Source of the DNA: Heyndrickxia sporothermodurans
GTDB taxonomy: Bacteria; Bacillota; Bacilli; Bacillales; Bacillaceae_C
Reading direction: 5' to 3' (one strand)
NCBI RefSeq assembly: GCF_016785185.1
Contig: NZ_JAEKDY010000029.1
DNA length: 34,389 nt
Shown one piece after another: positions 7,827 to 16,146 of the stretch. The notes below the pieces were generated by a model. That model was not told the DNA's origin. It saw only the letters and a list, made by a program, of their open reading frames with translations, and did no database searches. The stretch's first letter is position 1. Each line of letters opens with the position of its first letter. The position numbers and the translations under genes were made by a program.

Positions 7827-9221
7827 TTACAGTAAAAACATAGCAACTATTGTAGTTACTACCATCCCGATTATTACCGGTTTAAGATTTCTTCTTGCTA
7901 GTTCAAATGGATCAACACCGCAAATTGCTGCAGCTGGTATAAGCGCCCAAGGGACAAGCGTACCTCCACCAACCCAAATTGCCATAATTTGACCGAGAGA
8001 TGTCAGTGTTGCAATACTTGATTCGATTCCATGTGAAAATAACTTAGCGACAGATCCAACAAGCGATAATCCTGAAAATCCCGATCCATCTAACCCCGTT
8101 ATAATACCAACTCCAGTCGCAGTGATTGCACCAACTTCCTTCGTTACCGGCACAAGATTTGCTAATGCTGCACCTAAATCATTTACAATTCCGTGAGATG
8201 TTTTTGGCAAATAATCACCAATCATCGATTGGAAGCCCGCATCCCCTAAATAGAAAAATGCGGCGATTGGAATCACAGGACCAAACACTTTAAAGCCAAA
8301 TTGCAGCCCTTCTATTAAATATTTTGTTGTTTGCTCAAGCGCTTTATTTTTATATCCAGCAAACGTAATTAATAATAAAATCAAAATGGAAGTACCTCCG
8401 ACAAGGGCAGTAGCATCTCCCCCTTGAAGATGAAAAGCAACCATTGCAACAATATCGAGAATAAAAAAGATTGGAATTAACAATGCAAAGAGACGTTTAA
8501 AAAAAGGAGTCAGCTGGGTAACCTCTTTCTTTTCAGTTTCAAGCGGCACATCGAAATGATTATTCACCTTTAATTTTCCATTTTTCATATCGCGTTTTAA
8601 AAAGTAAAACGCGGTTATTGTGGTAACAAGCCCCATTATAATGACAAGCGGGATACTTGCATGTAATACATCATTTACTGGAATACCTGCACCATCGGCG
8701 GCAATCTTTGGTGCCCCTTGGATAATGTAATCCCCTGATAAAGCAATTCCATGACCAAATAAATTCATAGCGATCGCCGCCCCAATAGCAGGTAAGCCTA
8801 CTCTTATCGCTACTGGAAGTAATACCGCCCCCATTAAAGCAACAGCTGGTGAAGGCCAGAAAAATAAGGAAATGAGCATCATAACAATACCAATCGTCCA
8901 ATAAGCTAAGGAAGGGGTTTTAATTAGTTTAGCAAAAGGTGAAATCATCACATCATTGATCCCTGTAGCCATCAAACTTTTACTCATTGATACAATTAGT
9001 GAAATAACTAAAATTATCGCTAACAACTCGGTAATTGCATAAATGAAGCTTGTAAAAACCCCACTAATGGATGCCGTAATAGAACCGGTTGCTGTCAAGG
9101 CAATAAGAAAAATTCCGACTATACAGATGATTGTTGTATCTCTCCTTAAAATCATGAATCCGATAATTAGCACTATAAACACAATATAAATCCAATGAAT
9201 TGCTGTAAGATCAACTGACAC
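7827..9221 (-). CDS. yhfA: YhfA-type membrane transporter
   Basis: This 464-residue, strongly hydrophobic protein has about 11-12 membrane segments spread over the whole length. It has a polar loop near residues 215-240 and a glycine-rich region (GLDGSGFSGLSLVGS) typical of ion-transporter superfamily permeases. It resembles B. subtilis YhfA, of unknown substrate. The start is GTG at 9219-9221, with AAGGAGG seven bases upstream; an overlapping ATG is out of frame. It is divergent from the M20 amidohydrolase yhaA. A peptide-like or acyl-amino-acid substrate that YhaA then hydrolyses is an attractive guess, but nothing in the sequence proves it. Confidence 0.75.
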   Translation of the reverse strand: MSVDLTAIHWIYIVFIVLIIGFMILRRDTTIICIVGIFLIALTATGSITASISGVFTSFIYAITELLAIILVISLIVSMSKSLMATGINDVMISPFAKLIKTPSLAYWTIGIVMMLISLFFWPSPAVALMGAVLLPVAIRVGLPAIGAAIAMNLFGHGIALSGDYIIQGAPKIAADGAGIPVNDVLHASIPLVIIMGLVTTITAFYFLKRDMKNGKLKVNNHFDVPLETEKKEVTQLTPFFKRLFALLIPIFFILDIVAMVAFHLQGGDATALVGGTSILILLLITFAGYKNKALEQTTKYLIEGLQFGFKVFGPVIPIAAFFYLGDAGFQSMIGDYLPKTSHGIVNDLGAALANLVPVTKEVGAITATGVGIITGLDGSGFSGLSLVGSVAKLFSHGIESSIATLTSLGQIMAIWVGGGTLVPWALIPAAAICGVDPFELARRNLKPVIIGMVVTTIVAMFLL

Positions 9222-9408
9222 ATAAATTCCTCCTTACAGTTTAAAAGAATGCACTTCTTGTTGGAAAAAGAGGTTAATAATCGAGGGAGAAAATAGGCTA
9301 ATAACCACTTAAAATAAAATATGTAAAAGCAAAAAATGAGTGAGGACTTCAAAGAAAAAATCTCTTTAAGGGGCTTCTACCTTAAATTTTGTACAAACGA
9401 ATACCATT

Positions 9409-9436
9409 TTCACAAAATTCAAATATGTACTATAAT
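9409..9436 (+). promoter_or_regulatory. Putative sigma-A promoter of yhaA
   Basis: TTCACA at 9409-9414, a 16-base spacer and TATAAT at 9431-9436 form a plausible promoter. The predicted start near 9443 lies upstream of the AGAGGAG ribosome site and the ATG at 9486. This argues against the longer upstream open frame being translated. Confidence 0.55.
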
Positions 9437-9485
9437 AAAAATAGTTCGTTTTAAATTTTTACAAAGAGGAGATGCGTGGCTAGCA

Positions 9486-10688
9486 ATGACAATTCAAACA
9501 TTAGCTCAAAAACTAGAACAATCATTTGATGAAATGGTAAGTATTCGCAGATATTTACATCAGCATCCGGAATTATCTTTTCAAGAAGTTCAAACAGCTA
9601 AATATATCGCCGATTTCTATAAAGAACGAGGAATTGAAGTTAAAGAAAATGTTGGTGGAAATGGGGTAGTCGCAAGAATTAAAGGAAAGTTTCCAGGAAA
9701 AACAGTTGCACTGCGAGCGGATTTTGACGCATTGCCAATTAACGAAGAAACAGATGCACCATATAAATCAAAGGTACCTGGTGTGATGCATGCTTGTGGG
9801 CATGATGGTCATACGGCAACACTGCTTGTCCTTGCCAAAACCTTGAACGAAATGAAAGAAGAATTATCAGGTGAGTATGTGATGATTCATCAGCATGCGG
9901 AAGAATATGCCCCAGGTGGAGCGATTTCAATGATTCAGGACGGATGCCTGGAAGGTGTGGACGTCATTTTCGGAACCCATTTATGGTCTCCTTTGGAATG
10001 TGGCACGATATCCTATCGAAAAGGTCCAATAATGGCAGCGGCTGATCGCTTTGAAATCAAAATTAAAGGGTATGGCGGTCATGGTGCCCAACCACATAAA
10101 ACGAAAGATGCGATTGTTATCGCCTCGCAATTAGTGATGAACCTCCAACAAATTGTCAGCAGACGCGTCGATCCAATTGATTCTGCTGTAGTAACTGTAG
10201 GGTCTTTCGTTGCAGAAAATGCATTTAATGTGATTGCGGATTCTGCAAAATTGTCTGGGACAGTTCGGACCTTTAATGAAGACGTTCGTGATTTCATCGA
10301 GGAAGAAATTGATCGTATCGTTCGGGGTACATGCTTAGCAGCAGGTTGTGAATTTGAGTATGAATACCATCGAGGCTACCCGGCGGTTGTCAATCATGAT
10401 GAGGAAACTGACTTTTTGGCAGATTGTACAAGTCAGGTTTCCGATGTTCTTCATACTGAAATCGCTGCTCCTGAAATGGGTGGCGAGGATTTTTCCTATT
10501 ATTTGCAACATGTAAAAGGAACGTTTTTCTTTACCGGGGCGAAGCCTGACGATGTAGAGATTCCTTATCCACACCACCACCCCAAATTTGAAATTAATGA
10601 AAAAGCATTGCTTATTGCCGCAAAAACATTAGGCACTGCTGCGTTAAATTATCAAAATGTTGAAGAACAAAATTCAGTTGAAGTATAA
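9486..10688 (+). CDS. yhaA: M20 family amidohydrolase / N-acyl-amino-acid hydrolase
   Basis: This 400-residue metal-dependent amidohydrolase of peptidase family M20D resembles B. subtilis YhaA. The metal-binding motif HACGHDGH is present near residue 100, followed by the catalytic region HQHAEEYAPGGA. A lid or dimerisation domain spans residues about 180-290 and contains GGHGAQPHKT. The C-terminal GGEDFSYY and PHHHPKFEINE complete the active site. Likely substrates are N-acylated amino acids or amide conjugates. The open frame extends upstream to 9336, but that part is unlike protein and overlaps a promoter, so I take the ATG at 9486. The ribosome site there is rather far (14 bases). It is divergent from the transporter yhfA. 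Confidence 0.85.
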   Translation: MTIQTLAQKLEQSFDEMVSIRRYLHQHPELSFQEVQTAKYIADFYKERGIEVKENVGGNGVVARIKGKFPGKTVALRADFDALPINEETDAPYKSKVPGVMHACGHDGHTATLLVLAKTLNEMKEELSGEYVMIHQHAEEYAPGGAISMIQDGCLEGVDVIFGTHLWSPLECGTISYRKGPIMAAADRFEIKIKGYGGHGAQPHKTKDAIVIASQLVMNLQQIVSRRVDPIDSAVVTVGSFVAENAFNVIADSAKLSGTVRTFNEDVRDFIEEEIDRIVRGTCLAAGCEFEYEYHRGYPAVVNHDEETDFLADCTSQVSDVLHTEIAAPEMGGEDFSYYLQHVKGTFFFTGAKPDDVEIPYPHHHPKFEINEKALLIAAKTLGTAALNYQNVEEQNSVEV

Positions 10689-10691
10689 AAT

Positions 10692-10723
10692 GAAAATCCC
10701 ATTTGAATTCAAGTGGGATTTTC
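10692..10723 (+). terminator. Terminator of yhaA
   Basis: A 10-bp stem GAAAATCCCA with TGGGATTTTC, extendable inward by four pairs, directly follows the stop codon. It has T-rich sequence on the plus side and may also act on the convergent ecsB transcript. Confidence 0.75.
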
Positions 10724-10797
10724 TATTTGTATACGGTTTTGATTCAACTAACGAATAGGCATTTTTAACGTCTCCCCTAATTAATTGCGGAGAAATT

Positions 10798-12024
10798 TCA
10801 TAAACTCCGACTCATTTTCCGAAGCCTGACTGGAACATATGATTTAGTAAAAATGACAGAAAACAGGATGCCAGCCAAACATACAATAAGCCCATTTAGC
10901 CATGATTGACTAAAAAGAACGACGACTCCGAAAAAAATAGACTGAATAAAGATAGAAACTGTTAATATGGTTAAAAAAGATTTTTCCTTGAAAGTTCGAT
11001 CCACAGGATAAAGATATTGCCAAATTTTCAATTCATGGTAATTCACCATAGGTATTAGCTGAAAGGCTGTTAAAAAAAGAAATAAGATTGATATTCCGAT
11101 CGACAAGTACATTTGATTACTGAAATAAAGAAGTATCGCACCAATGATCGATAATCTCATGTATAATCCGAAAAATTCACTTGAACGTATCAATGTTCTG
11201 GCAAATAGAAACGTATATGTGTTTTTTTGCTCGTATGAAATGAATTGAAAGATCCAATCCAACCATTTTCTACGTTTAACCTGACCTTTTAGTTTTGGAA
11301 CATCTGTAAACAGATTTGCGAACCGATAAAATGCGTTTAATCTTTTTTGTTCCTTATCAATTAATACATCCCATTTTAACGTTTTCCCTTTTACAAAACT
11401 GTGATAAAAAGCAAATAATGCTAAATAAAGAATAATAAACAATCCATAAATCCATGGATTTGCTCTTTCGATAATAAAATAAATAAAACAACTGTTTAAT
11501 ACGAAACGAATCAACCAATCAAAAATGGCTGTTCTTTGATCTTGAATTTTCAACATATCCCATTGTAAATAAAGATTCCACACTTTTAAGATAAAAAGAA
11601 CAATTAGGATATAGAGAAAAGATTGAAATCCATTCCCGCTTGCTTGTACATACATAGGCATACAGATAGCAAGAAGCATTAGTAATAAATAGGCTTGTAT
11701 TACAAAACTAAATAAAATCGATTTACGAAAATAAGACGCCATTTTCATTTCTATCGGAAGCAAATACACTTTATCTGCTTCTTTTAATAATGTATAAATC
11801 GGACTCATCGTTAAAAAAAGGCCCAATAAGATCCCCATAACTAAACCGATAGGAAAACTTTCATCCAATGTTTTTACCCATCCATTATAATAATAGGCAC
11901 CTGCACCTAATGCAAAAATGGCTACAAATAATAAATGATCATTAAATATATACTTTAAATATTTTCTTAATTCATGAATATATAGTTGGACTCGTTCTTT
12001 CCATAAACTCTCAATCTGTTTCAT
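10798..12024 (-). CDS. ecsB: ABC transporter permease EcsB
   Basis: This 408-residue membrane protein has about 8-10 segments and is the permease partner of EcsA. It overlaps the ecsA stop by 14 bases, which indicates translational coupling. The length and the basic loop between segments (LKGQVKRRKW region near residue 250) fit EcsB. In B. subtilis the Ecs exporter is needed for normal protein secretion, competence and intramembrane proteolysis by RasP; its substrate has long been unclear. A third gene, ecsC, follows ecsB in B. subtilis but is absent here. Confidence 0.9.
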   Translation of the reverse strand: MKQIESLWKERVQLYIHELRKYLKYIFNDHLLFVAIFALGAGAYYYNGWVKTLDESFPIGLVMGILLGLFLTMSPIYTLLKEADKVYLLPIEMKMASYFRKSILFSFVIQAYLLLMLLAICMPMYVQASGNGFQSFLYILIVLFILKVWNLYLQWDMLKIQDQRTAIFDWLIRFVLNSCFIYFIIERANPWIYGLFIILYLALFAFYHSFVKGKTLKWDVLIDKEQKRLNAFYRFANLFTDVPKLKGQVKRRKWLDWIFQFISYEQKNTYTFLFARTLIRSSEFFGLYMRLSIIGAILLYFSNQMYLSIGISILFLFLTAFQLIPMVNYHELKIWQYLYPVDRTFKEKSFLTILTVSIFIQSIFFGVVVLFSQSWLNGLIVCLAGILFSVIFTKSYVPVRLRKMSRSL

Positions 12025-12757
12025 CGTTATCTTCCTTCGTTAACTGAATATATATATCATCTAATGTAGCACCTGGCATATCGAATTCATCTTGAAGTTC
12101 TTTCAACGTTCCTTTTGCTCGAATATGTCCATTATGTAAAATGATAAATCCGTCACAATATCTTTCTGCTGTTGCAAGAATATGGGTTGAAATAAGAATT
12201 CCCGCCCCATTTTCTTTCATTTTCTTCATTAAATCTAATAAAGATTGAATGCCGAGAGGATCCAGGCCAACGAATGGTTCATCTATAATATATAAATCAG
12301 GTTCCACTAAAAAAGCGGACATAATCATTACTTTTTGTTTCATTCCCTTAGAAAAATGAGCAGGGAACCAACTTAGTTTTTTTTCTAAACGAAACTCTTT
12401 TAATAATGGAGTAATCCTTGTTTGAAATGTTTCCTGATTTATTCCGTAAGCCATTGCCGTAAGCTTAAGATGCTCGTCCAATGTTAACTCATCATATAAA
12501 ATTGGAGATTCCGGAATATAAGAAAATTGTTTTCGATATTCATCAGGGCCATTTCGAAGCTCGAGATCGTTGATTTGAATCTTTCCTTTTTTCGGTTCCA
12601 TCAATCCAATAATATGCTTGATTGTAGTACTTTTACCAGCACCATTTAAACCGATTAACCCAATCATTTGTTTTTTTTCGATTGTAAACGAAACATCTTT
12701 TAAAACAGGTTTTTTCGTATAACCACCGGTAAGATTTTGTACTTCGAGTAGTGACAT
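12011..12757 (-). CDS. ecsA: ABC transporter ATP-binding protein EcsA
   Basis: This 248-residue ATPase has Walker A GLNGAGKST (residues 36-44), a signature-type motif HFSKGMKQK, Walker B LYIIDEPFVGLDP and the H-loop STHIL. The open frame could extend to 12793, but the ATG at 12757 has a strong site (AAAGGACG) eight bases upstream and gives the N-terminus typical of EcsA (MSLLEVQNLTGGYTKKPVL). It forms one transcription unit with ecsB. Genes elsewhere in this window (prsA, scoC) also influence secretion, as in the B. subtilis neighbourhood. Confidence 0.93.
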   Translation of the reverse strand: MSLLEVQNLTGGYTKKPVLKDVSFTIEKKQMIGLIGLNGAGKSTTIKHIIGLMEPKKGKIQINDLELRNGPDEYRKQFSYIPESPILYDELTLDEHLKLTAMAYGINQETFQTRITPLLKEFRLEKKLSWFPAHFSKGMKQKVMIMSAFLVEPDLYIIDEPFVGLDPLGIQSLLDLMKKMKENGAGILISTHILATAERYCDGFIILHNGHIRAKGTLKELQDEFDMPGATLDDIYIQLTKEDNDETD

Positions 12758-12946
12758 ATGTATACGTCCTTTCTTTTTCTTAATCCACATCATTAAAAGC
12801 TTAAAAATTTATGAATACTTATTTCTATATTGTACATGATAATAAGCGAAGGGGTTAACTAACGCAATTAATCGGGGTGGTTACTAAAGACCGAAACCGT
12901 AAAAGCGATTAGGGCAGGTCTAGGATATGGCAACAACGTTACAAAT

Positions 12947-12977
12947 ACACTTATCATAAATGAGGTGTTTGTCGAAG
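12947..12977 (+). repeat. Direct repeat copy 1
   Basis: The core TTATCATAAATGAGGTGTTT is identical to copy 2 at 13071-13103. The flanks (ACAC before, TnnAAG after) also match. The two copies are about 126 bases apart and the similarity fades outwards over roughly 50 bases. Confidence 0.8.
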
Positions 12978-13070
12978 ATCACTTACTGTTTTAAACGTTG
13001 AATAAATGTTAAAACAATAAGGGGATGATCGCGTTGAACAAAGGTCATTTACTCCGTTAAATTTGAAATA

Positions 13071-13103
13071 ACACTCTTATCATAAATGAGGTGTTTATCA
13101 AAG
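13071..13103 (+). repeat. Direct repeat copy 2
   Basis: Second copy of the repeat at 12947-12977. It carries two extra bases (TC) after ACAC that let it form a short stem with the downstream GAGGTGT. Confidence 0.8.
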
Positions 13104-13146
13104 GCAGACCAATGATTTTTTAAACCCTTAAAGTACCCCTTCAATC

Positions 13147-13187
13147 GGGACGGGATTTCATCGAATTCCCCGTCCCTTTTCTTTTTC
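13147..13187 (+). terminator. Orphan plus-strand terminator
   Basis: The stem GGGACGGG (13147-13154) with CCCGTCCC (13169-13176) is followed by TTTTCTTTTTC. No plus-strand gene lies upstream; ecsA is on the other strand. It therefore suggests an unannotated transcript or a boundary that insulates hit. Confidence 0.75.
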
Positions 13188-13211
13188 TGTCCAGCGCTTA
13201 CGCTTTTCTTA
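13188..13211. repeat. Truncated dispersed intergenic repeat
   Basis: The sequence beginning TGTCCAGCGCTTACGC matches 29614-29642 except for one base and a six-base deletion (CTCCAG) between short direct repeats. Confidence 0.6.
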
Positions 13212-13267
13212 TTCCATTATTAGCCATTATAAGTTATACTAATTACAAAATCGAAAGGTGGGATAGT

Positions 13268-13690
13268 ATGAGTGATTGTATTTTTTGTAAAATTATAAAT
13301 GGTGAACTTCCATCCGCAAAAGTATTTGAAAATGATCATGTTCTTGCTTTTCTTGATATTAGTCAAGTAACAAAGGGTCATACATTAATCATTCCAAAAG
13401 TACATAAAGAAAACGTTTTTGAATTGACTCCCGAAATCGCCAAGAATATTTTTGAAGTGGCACCTATGATTGCAAATGCCTTGAAAGCTGAATTTAATCC
13501 GATCGGTATGAATCTTGTTAATAATAATGGTGAACATGCTGGTCAATCTGTTTTCCACTTTCATTTACACCTAATCCCACGTTATGGAAAAGGTGATGGC
13601 TTTGGTGCCGTTTGGAAAAATAATCAAAGTGAATACACACAAGATGATTATAAAAAAATCGCCGAAGCAATATCCAAAAATATTCAATAA
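13268..13690 (+). CDS. hit: HIT family protein
   Basis: This 140-residue histidine-triad nucleotide-binding protein has the active-site triad in VFHFHLHLIPR near residue 100 and the N-terminal CIFCKII zinc/substrate region. HIT proteins hydrolyse nucleoside phosphoramidates or aminoacyl adenylates; the physiological role of Hit in Bacillus is not settled. The ATG follows GAAAGGTGG. It is divergent from ecsA across the gene-free region, as in B. subtilis. Confidence 0.93.
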   Translation: MSDCIFCKIINGELPSAKVFENDHVLAFLDISQVTKGHTLIIPKVHKENVFELTPEIAKNIFEVAPMIANALKAEFNPIGMNLVNNNGEHAGQSVFHFHLHLIPRYGKGDGFGAVWKNNQSEYTQDDYKKIAEAISKNIQ

Positions 13691-13699
13691 ATGCTAAGT

Positions 13700-13729
13700 A
13701 AAATCCTGCTAATCACGCAGGATTTTTTA
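13700..13729. terminator. Terminator of hit
   Basis: The stem AAAATCCTGC with GCAGGATTTT and a seven-base loop is followed by TTTTTTAT on the plus strand. The minus side is also T-rich, so it can serve the convergent small gene that ends at 13727. Confidence 0.85.
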
Positions 13730-13918
13730 TGTCATTATTAACAATATAACAAATAATAATAAAGAGATGATCCCTCCACTGCCTAAAAACACTATCCTTT
13801 GTTTTAAAATTTTTTTAGGCGGATAGACCCCCGGTCTTTGGTACTTTAAAAAAGTATAAATTGATCCTATCAAAAAGCAAATACATATAAGGAGGAGGCA
13901 AAAAATGATTCCACTCAA
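13727..13918 (-). CDS. Small two-helix membrane protein, unknown function
   Basis: A 63-residue product with two membrane segments (about residues 3-22 and 43-62) is joined by a polar loop containing KYQRPGVYPPKK. I chose the TTG at 13916-13918 because AAAGAGGTG lies at ideal spacing before it. An in-frame ATG at 13939 has no clear ribosome site, and the frame upstream to 14038 does not look like protein. The gene is convergent with hit. I do not recognise the family. Confidence 0.55.
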   Translation of the reverse strand: MSGIIFCLLLICICFLIGSIYTFLKYQRPGVYPPKKILKQRIVFLGSGGIISLLLFVILLIMT

Positions 13919-14199
13919 TACCCACACCTCTTTCTCCATTTTGATTGAACAATTCCCTCGTTGATTCATTATATTTTTAAAATACTTCACACGATAAAAA
14001 TATGCAAAATAAGCGAACTTCATGATTCTTAATTCCAATAAAATGTTAATAAAATAGTTAATTTCAGTGCATTTTTTTAAAAATTGTACTATAATTTAAA
14101 TATTCATGCAGGATTTTGCAAATTATTGTAGAAAAATAGATTATAAGGTATGCAAAAGATTCTTAATAATCACTTTATATTATAAAATGGGGTGTTGAC

Positions 14200-14568
14200 A
14201 TGAACAAAAAAATGTTTGCTTATGGGATTATCATCGGAGGAATTGCTGGTACACTTTCCGCCTTACTAACAGCTCCTACATCAGGTAAAGAATTAAGAAA
14301 ACAACTATCGGATCAAACAAATGATTGGATGTCATCTGCAAAAGATATAACGAAAAATGTGCAGGAACTAAAAAACTCAATCCATGTATTATCATCGGAA
14401 GGTAAAGACATCGCAATGAAGTTCGTTTCTGATATCAAGTCAGCGATATCAGAATGGCAAAATAATATTGAAGGAAATAAAGAAAATATTCTAAATGAAG
14501 TACAAGCATTGAAGGATTCAATTGATGAGTTAGAATCAAAAATTCAGGAGCAACCTAAATCTCATTAA
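14200..14568 (+). CDS. yhaH: YtxH-domain protein (YhaH type)
   Basis: This 122-residue protein has an N-terminal hydrophobic glycine-rich segment (FAYGIIIGGIAGTLSALLTAP, residues 6-26, then TSGKELRK), which is the YtxH/gas-vesicle-like signature. A helical, coiled-coil prone tail ends in charged residues. Such proteins are membrane-anchored and often stress-related in Bacillus; the molecular role is unknown. The ATG follows ATGGGGTG. It lies between hit and scoC as in B. subtilis, though trpP, normally nearby, is missing. Confidence 0.8.
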   Translation: MNKKMFAYGIIIGGIAGTLSALLTAPTSGKELRKQLSDQTNDWMSSAKDITKNVQELKNSIHVLSSEGKDIAMKFVSDIKSAISEWQNNIEGNKENILNEVQALKDSIDELESKIQEQPKSH

Positions 14569-14647
14569 TTCCAATGCTTTTCTGAAACGAAAATTCTTGT
14601 CTAAAAATTTTGTTAATTTATATCTTTATTAATCTTTATTTTATTGG

Positions 14648-14653
14648 CATAAT
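14648..14653 (+). promoter_or_regulatory. Extended -10 promoter of scoC
   Basis: TGGCATAAT is an extended -10 motif (CATAAT at 14648-14653). No good -35 was seen. The predicted start falls inside the (AT) repeat that follows. Confidence 0.45.
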
Positions 14654-14655
14654 AA

Positions 14656-14674
14656 ATATATATATATATATATA
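14656..14674. repeat. (AT) dinucleotide repeat upstream of scoC
   Basis: A 19-base perfect AT repeat (9.5 units) lies between the -10 box and the ribosome site (GGGTGA) of scoC. It would sit at the transcription start or in the leader. Confidence 0.9.
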
Positions 14675-14688
14675 AAGTGGGTGAAGTA

Positions 14689-15270
14689 ATGACAGAAAGT
14701 CCTTATTCTATAAAGGAAGCCTTGCTGTTCAGTCAAAAAATTACGCAAATTAGCAAAGCTATTTGGAAAATGATTGAAAAAGATTGGCAGCAATGGATAA
14801 AACCATATGATTTGAATATTAATGAACATCATATTCTTTGGATTGCCTACCATTTAAAGGGTGCATCCATATCGGATGTAGCCAAATTTGGAGTCATGCA
14901 TGTATCAACAGCTTTTAATTTTTCAAAAAAGTTAGAAGAACGGGAATTACTGGAGTTTTCTAAGAAGGAAAATGACAAAAGAAACACCTACATTCAATTA
15001 ACAAAAAAAGGGGAAGCGTTATTACTTGATTCAATGGAATCTTTTAATCCTTCAAATAGCGTCGTTTTAAACGGTGCATTGCCTATTAAAAATTTGTATG
15101 GAAAATTCCCTGAATTTATCGAATTAATGGCCATTATTCGTAATATATATGGAGAAGATTTTATGGAAATATTCGAAACTTCCTTTCATAATATTGAAAC
15201 GGAATTTATTGAAGAAAACGGAAATGTTAAAAAGCTTCCAACAGAGAGTGAAAGCTTGAGTAATTTTTAA
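14689..15270 (+). CDS. scoC: Transition-state regulator ScoC (Hpr), MarR family
   Basis: This 193-residue winged-helix MarR-type protein corresponds to ScoC/Hpr. The DNA-binding region spans residues about 45-105 and includes ASISDVAKFGVMHVSTAFNF, where the recognition helix lies. The KENDKRNTYIQLT stretch is the wing. In B. subtilis ScoC represses extracellular protease and some peptide-transport genes and affects sporulation entry. The ATG at 14689 follows GGGTGA; a GTG at 14677 lies inside that site. The C-terminal tail is a little shorter than the 203-residue B. subtilis protein. Its end overlaps the convergent yhaI gene by about three bases. No terminator is visible after it. Confidence 0.93.
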   Translation: MTESPYSIKEALLFSQKITQISKAIWKMIEKDWQQWIKPYDLNINEHHILWIAYHLKGASISDVAKFGVMHVSTAFNFSKKLEERELLEFSKKENDKRNTYIQLTKKGEALLLDSMESFNPSNSVVLNGALPIKNLYGKFPEFIELMAIIRNIYGEDFMEIFETSFHNIETEFIEENGNVKKLPTESESLSNF

Positions 15271-15599
15271 GATAAATTTTTATTTAAGATTTCCATAAGC
15301 TCCGGAAAAATATTTTGCTTTAAACATGCTTGAATGACTTGTTCGGGATCTAACTTCGGATGAAGCTCTTCTTTAAATTTTTTGAAAAGTGGAGAAAAAA
15401 AGACGAATTTATCAGCTTTTTGTTCTTCACTTTCTTTATGTAAAGTTTCACAGAGTTTATAGAAATCTTCCACATCTTTTTCCTGTAGTTGATTTTCAAT
15501 GACGATTCGATAAAAATCATATTGACTTTCAGAAATAATTTTTAATAGTAATTTTTGGTGAAACTCTATACGTTCAAGTCTTTGTTCTATTGATTCCAT
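15267..15599 (-). CDS. yhaI: DUF1878 family protein YhaI
   Basis: This 110-residue, highly charged helical protein is of the YhaI/DUF1878 type (ESIEQRLERIEFHQKLLLKI at the N-terminus). Its function is unknown. It is soluble, with no membrane segment or signal. The ATG follows GAGGTGAAATG. It is convergent with scoC, with which it shares the stop region, as in the B. subtilis order hpr-yhaI. Confidence 0.82.
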   Translation of the reverse strand: MESIEQRLERIEFHQKLLLKIISESQYDFYRIVIENQLQEKDVEDFYKLCETLHKESEEQKADKFVFFSPLFKKFKEELHPKLDPEQVIQACLKQNIFPELMEILNKNLS

Positions 15600-15895
15600 A
15601 TCATTTCACCTCATCTAATTCTTTTCGAAGAAGAATTTACCAAGTTTGTATTTTCCGTAATCATAGGCTTGTATCAGTATAATACCATTTTGCCCTTTCA
15701 TATTCATCACATTAGGTAATAAAAAGACGGATTTTTATTTTTTATGTTGTATTCTTCTATTTTACAGTTTAATTACTATTTTCCAAAAGTAAAATACCAT
15801 TTATTTGATTCTGTTATCTCTTAAAATAGCTATCTTTTTAATTTAAAATTTGGTATCTTTAGCTTAAACATTTGGAAATATGGGAGGAATTGATA

Positions 15896-16075
15896 GTGAT
15901 CTCCATTTTTATTATAGTTGCAATTATTATTGTTTACCTAATAAACAATATGACTAATTCACTTTGTATACAAAAAGAGATTCCTGAAGAAAGACAACCA
16001 AAGGTATTTAGAACCATTAATATACTCGTTACTATTTTACTTCTTTCTTCATATGTAGAGATCCTATATACATAA
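15896..16075 (+). CDS. Small membrane protein, unknown function
   Basis: A 59-residue product has an N-terminal membrane segment (ISIFIIVAIIIVYLI), a short charged loop with KEIPEERQPKVFR, and a second segment (TINILVTILLLSSYV). The start is GTG at 15896, seven bases after GGGAGGA; an upstream in-frame TTG at 15872 would precede this ribosome site. I do not recognise the family. It stands alone between yhaI and glcD. Confidence 0.55.
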   Translation: MISIFIIVAIIIVYLINNMTNSLCIQKEIPEERQPKVFRTINILVTILLLSSYVEILYT

Positions 16076-16113
16076 AAGCAACAGAGATTACAACCACTCA
16101 TGTGCGCAAAAAT

Positions 16114-16146
16114 AAACCAAGGAGACCCAAGCTCCTTGGTTTAAAA
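16114..16146. terminator. Strong hairpin downstream of the 59-residue gene
   Basis: An 11-bp perfect stem (AAACCAAGGAG with CTCCTTGGTTT, seven-base loop). On the plus strand only TTT inside the stem precedes AAAAAC, so the U-tract is weak. On the minus strand a better T-run follows. It is still the most likely end of the small gene upstream. Confidence 0.55.

Larger units (their letters stand above)
12794..13267 (+). other. Gene-free region between ecsA and hit with repeats and an orphan terminator
   Basis: No convincing open frame is present in these 474 bases. The region contains a direct repeat (copies near 12947 and 13071), a plus-strand terminator at 13147-13187 with no gene before it, a repeat remnant at 13188-13211 and a weak hit promoter (TATACT at 13235-13240). 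A small plus-strand RNA ending at about 13185 is possible. I do not recognise its sequence as a known RNA family. Confidence 0.45.

Noticed and set aside
9336..9485. N-terminal extension of the M20 amidohydrolase
   Set aside because: It covers a promoter and the ribosome site, the residues are unlike an M20 N-terminus, and ATG 9486 gives the normal length.
13905..13964. 19-codon plus-strand frame with a perfect GGAGGAGG site before ATG
   Set aside because: It lies antisense inside the small membrane protein gene, where CTC codons create the purine-rich site; no sign of coding.
14641..14853. Antisense frame over the scoC start
   Set aside because: It is composed largely of the complement of scoC and the AT repeat; no ribosome site.
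15600..15895. RNA gene or riboswitch in the yhaI to small-gene gap
   Set aside because: Only AT-rich sequence with weak promoter-like boxes; no stable conserved structure or terminator seen.
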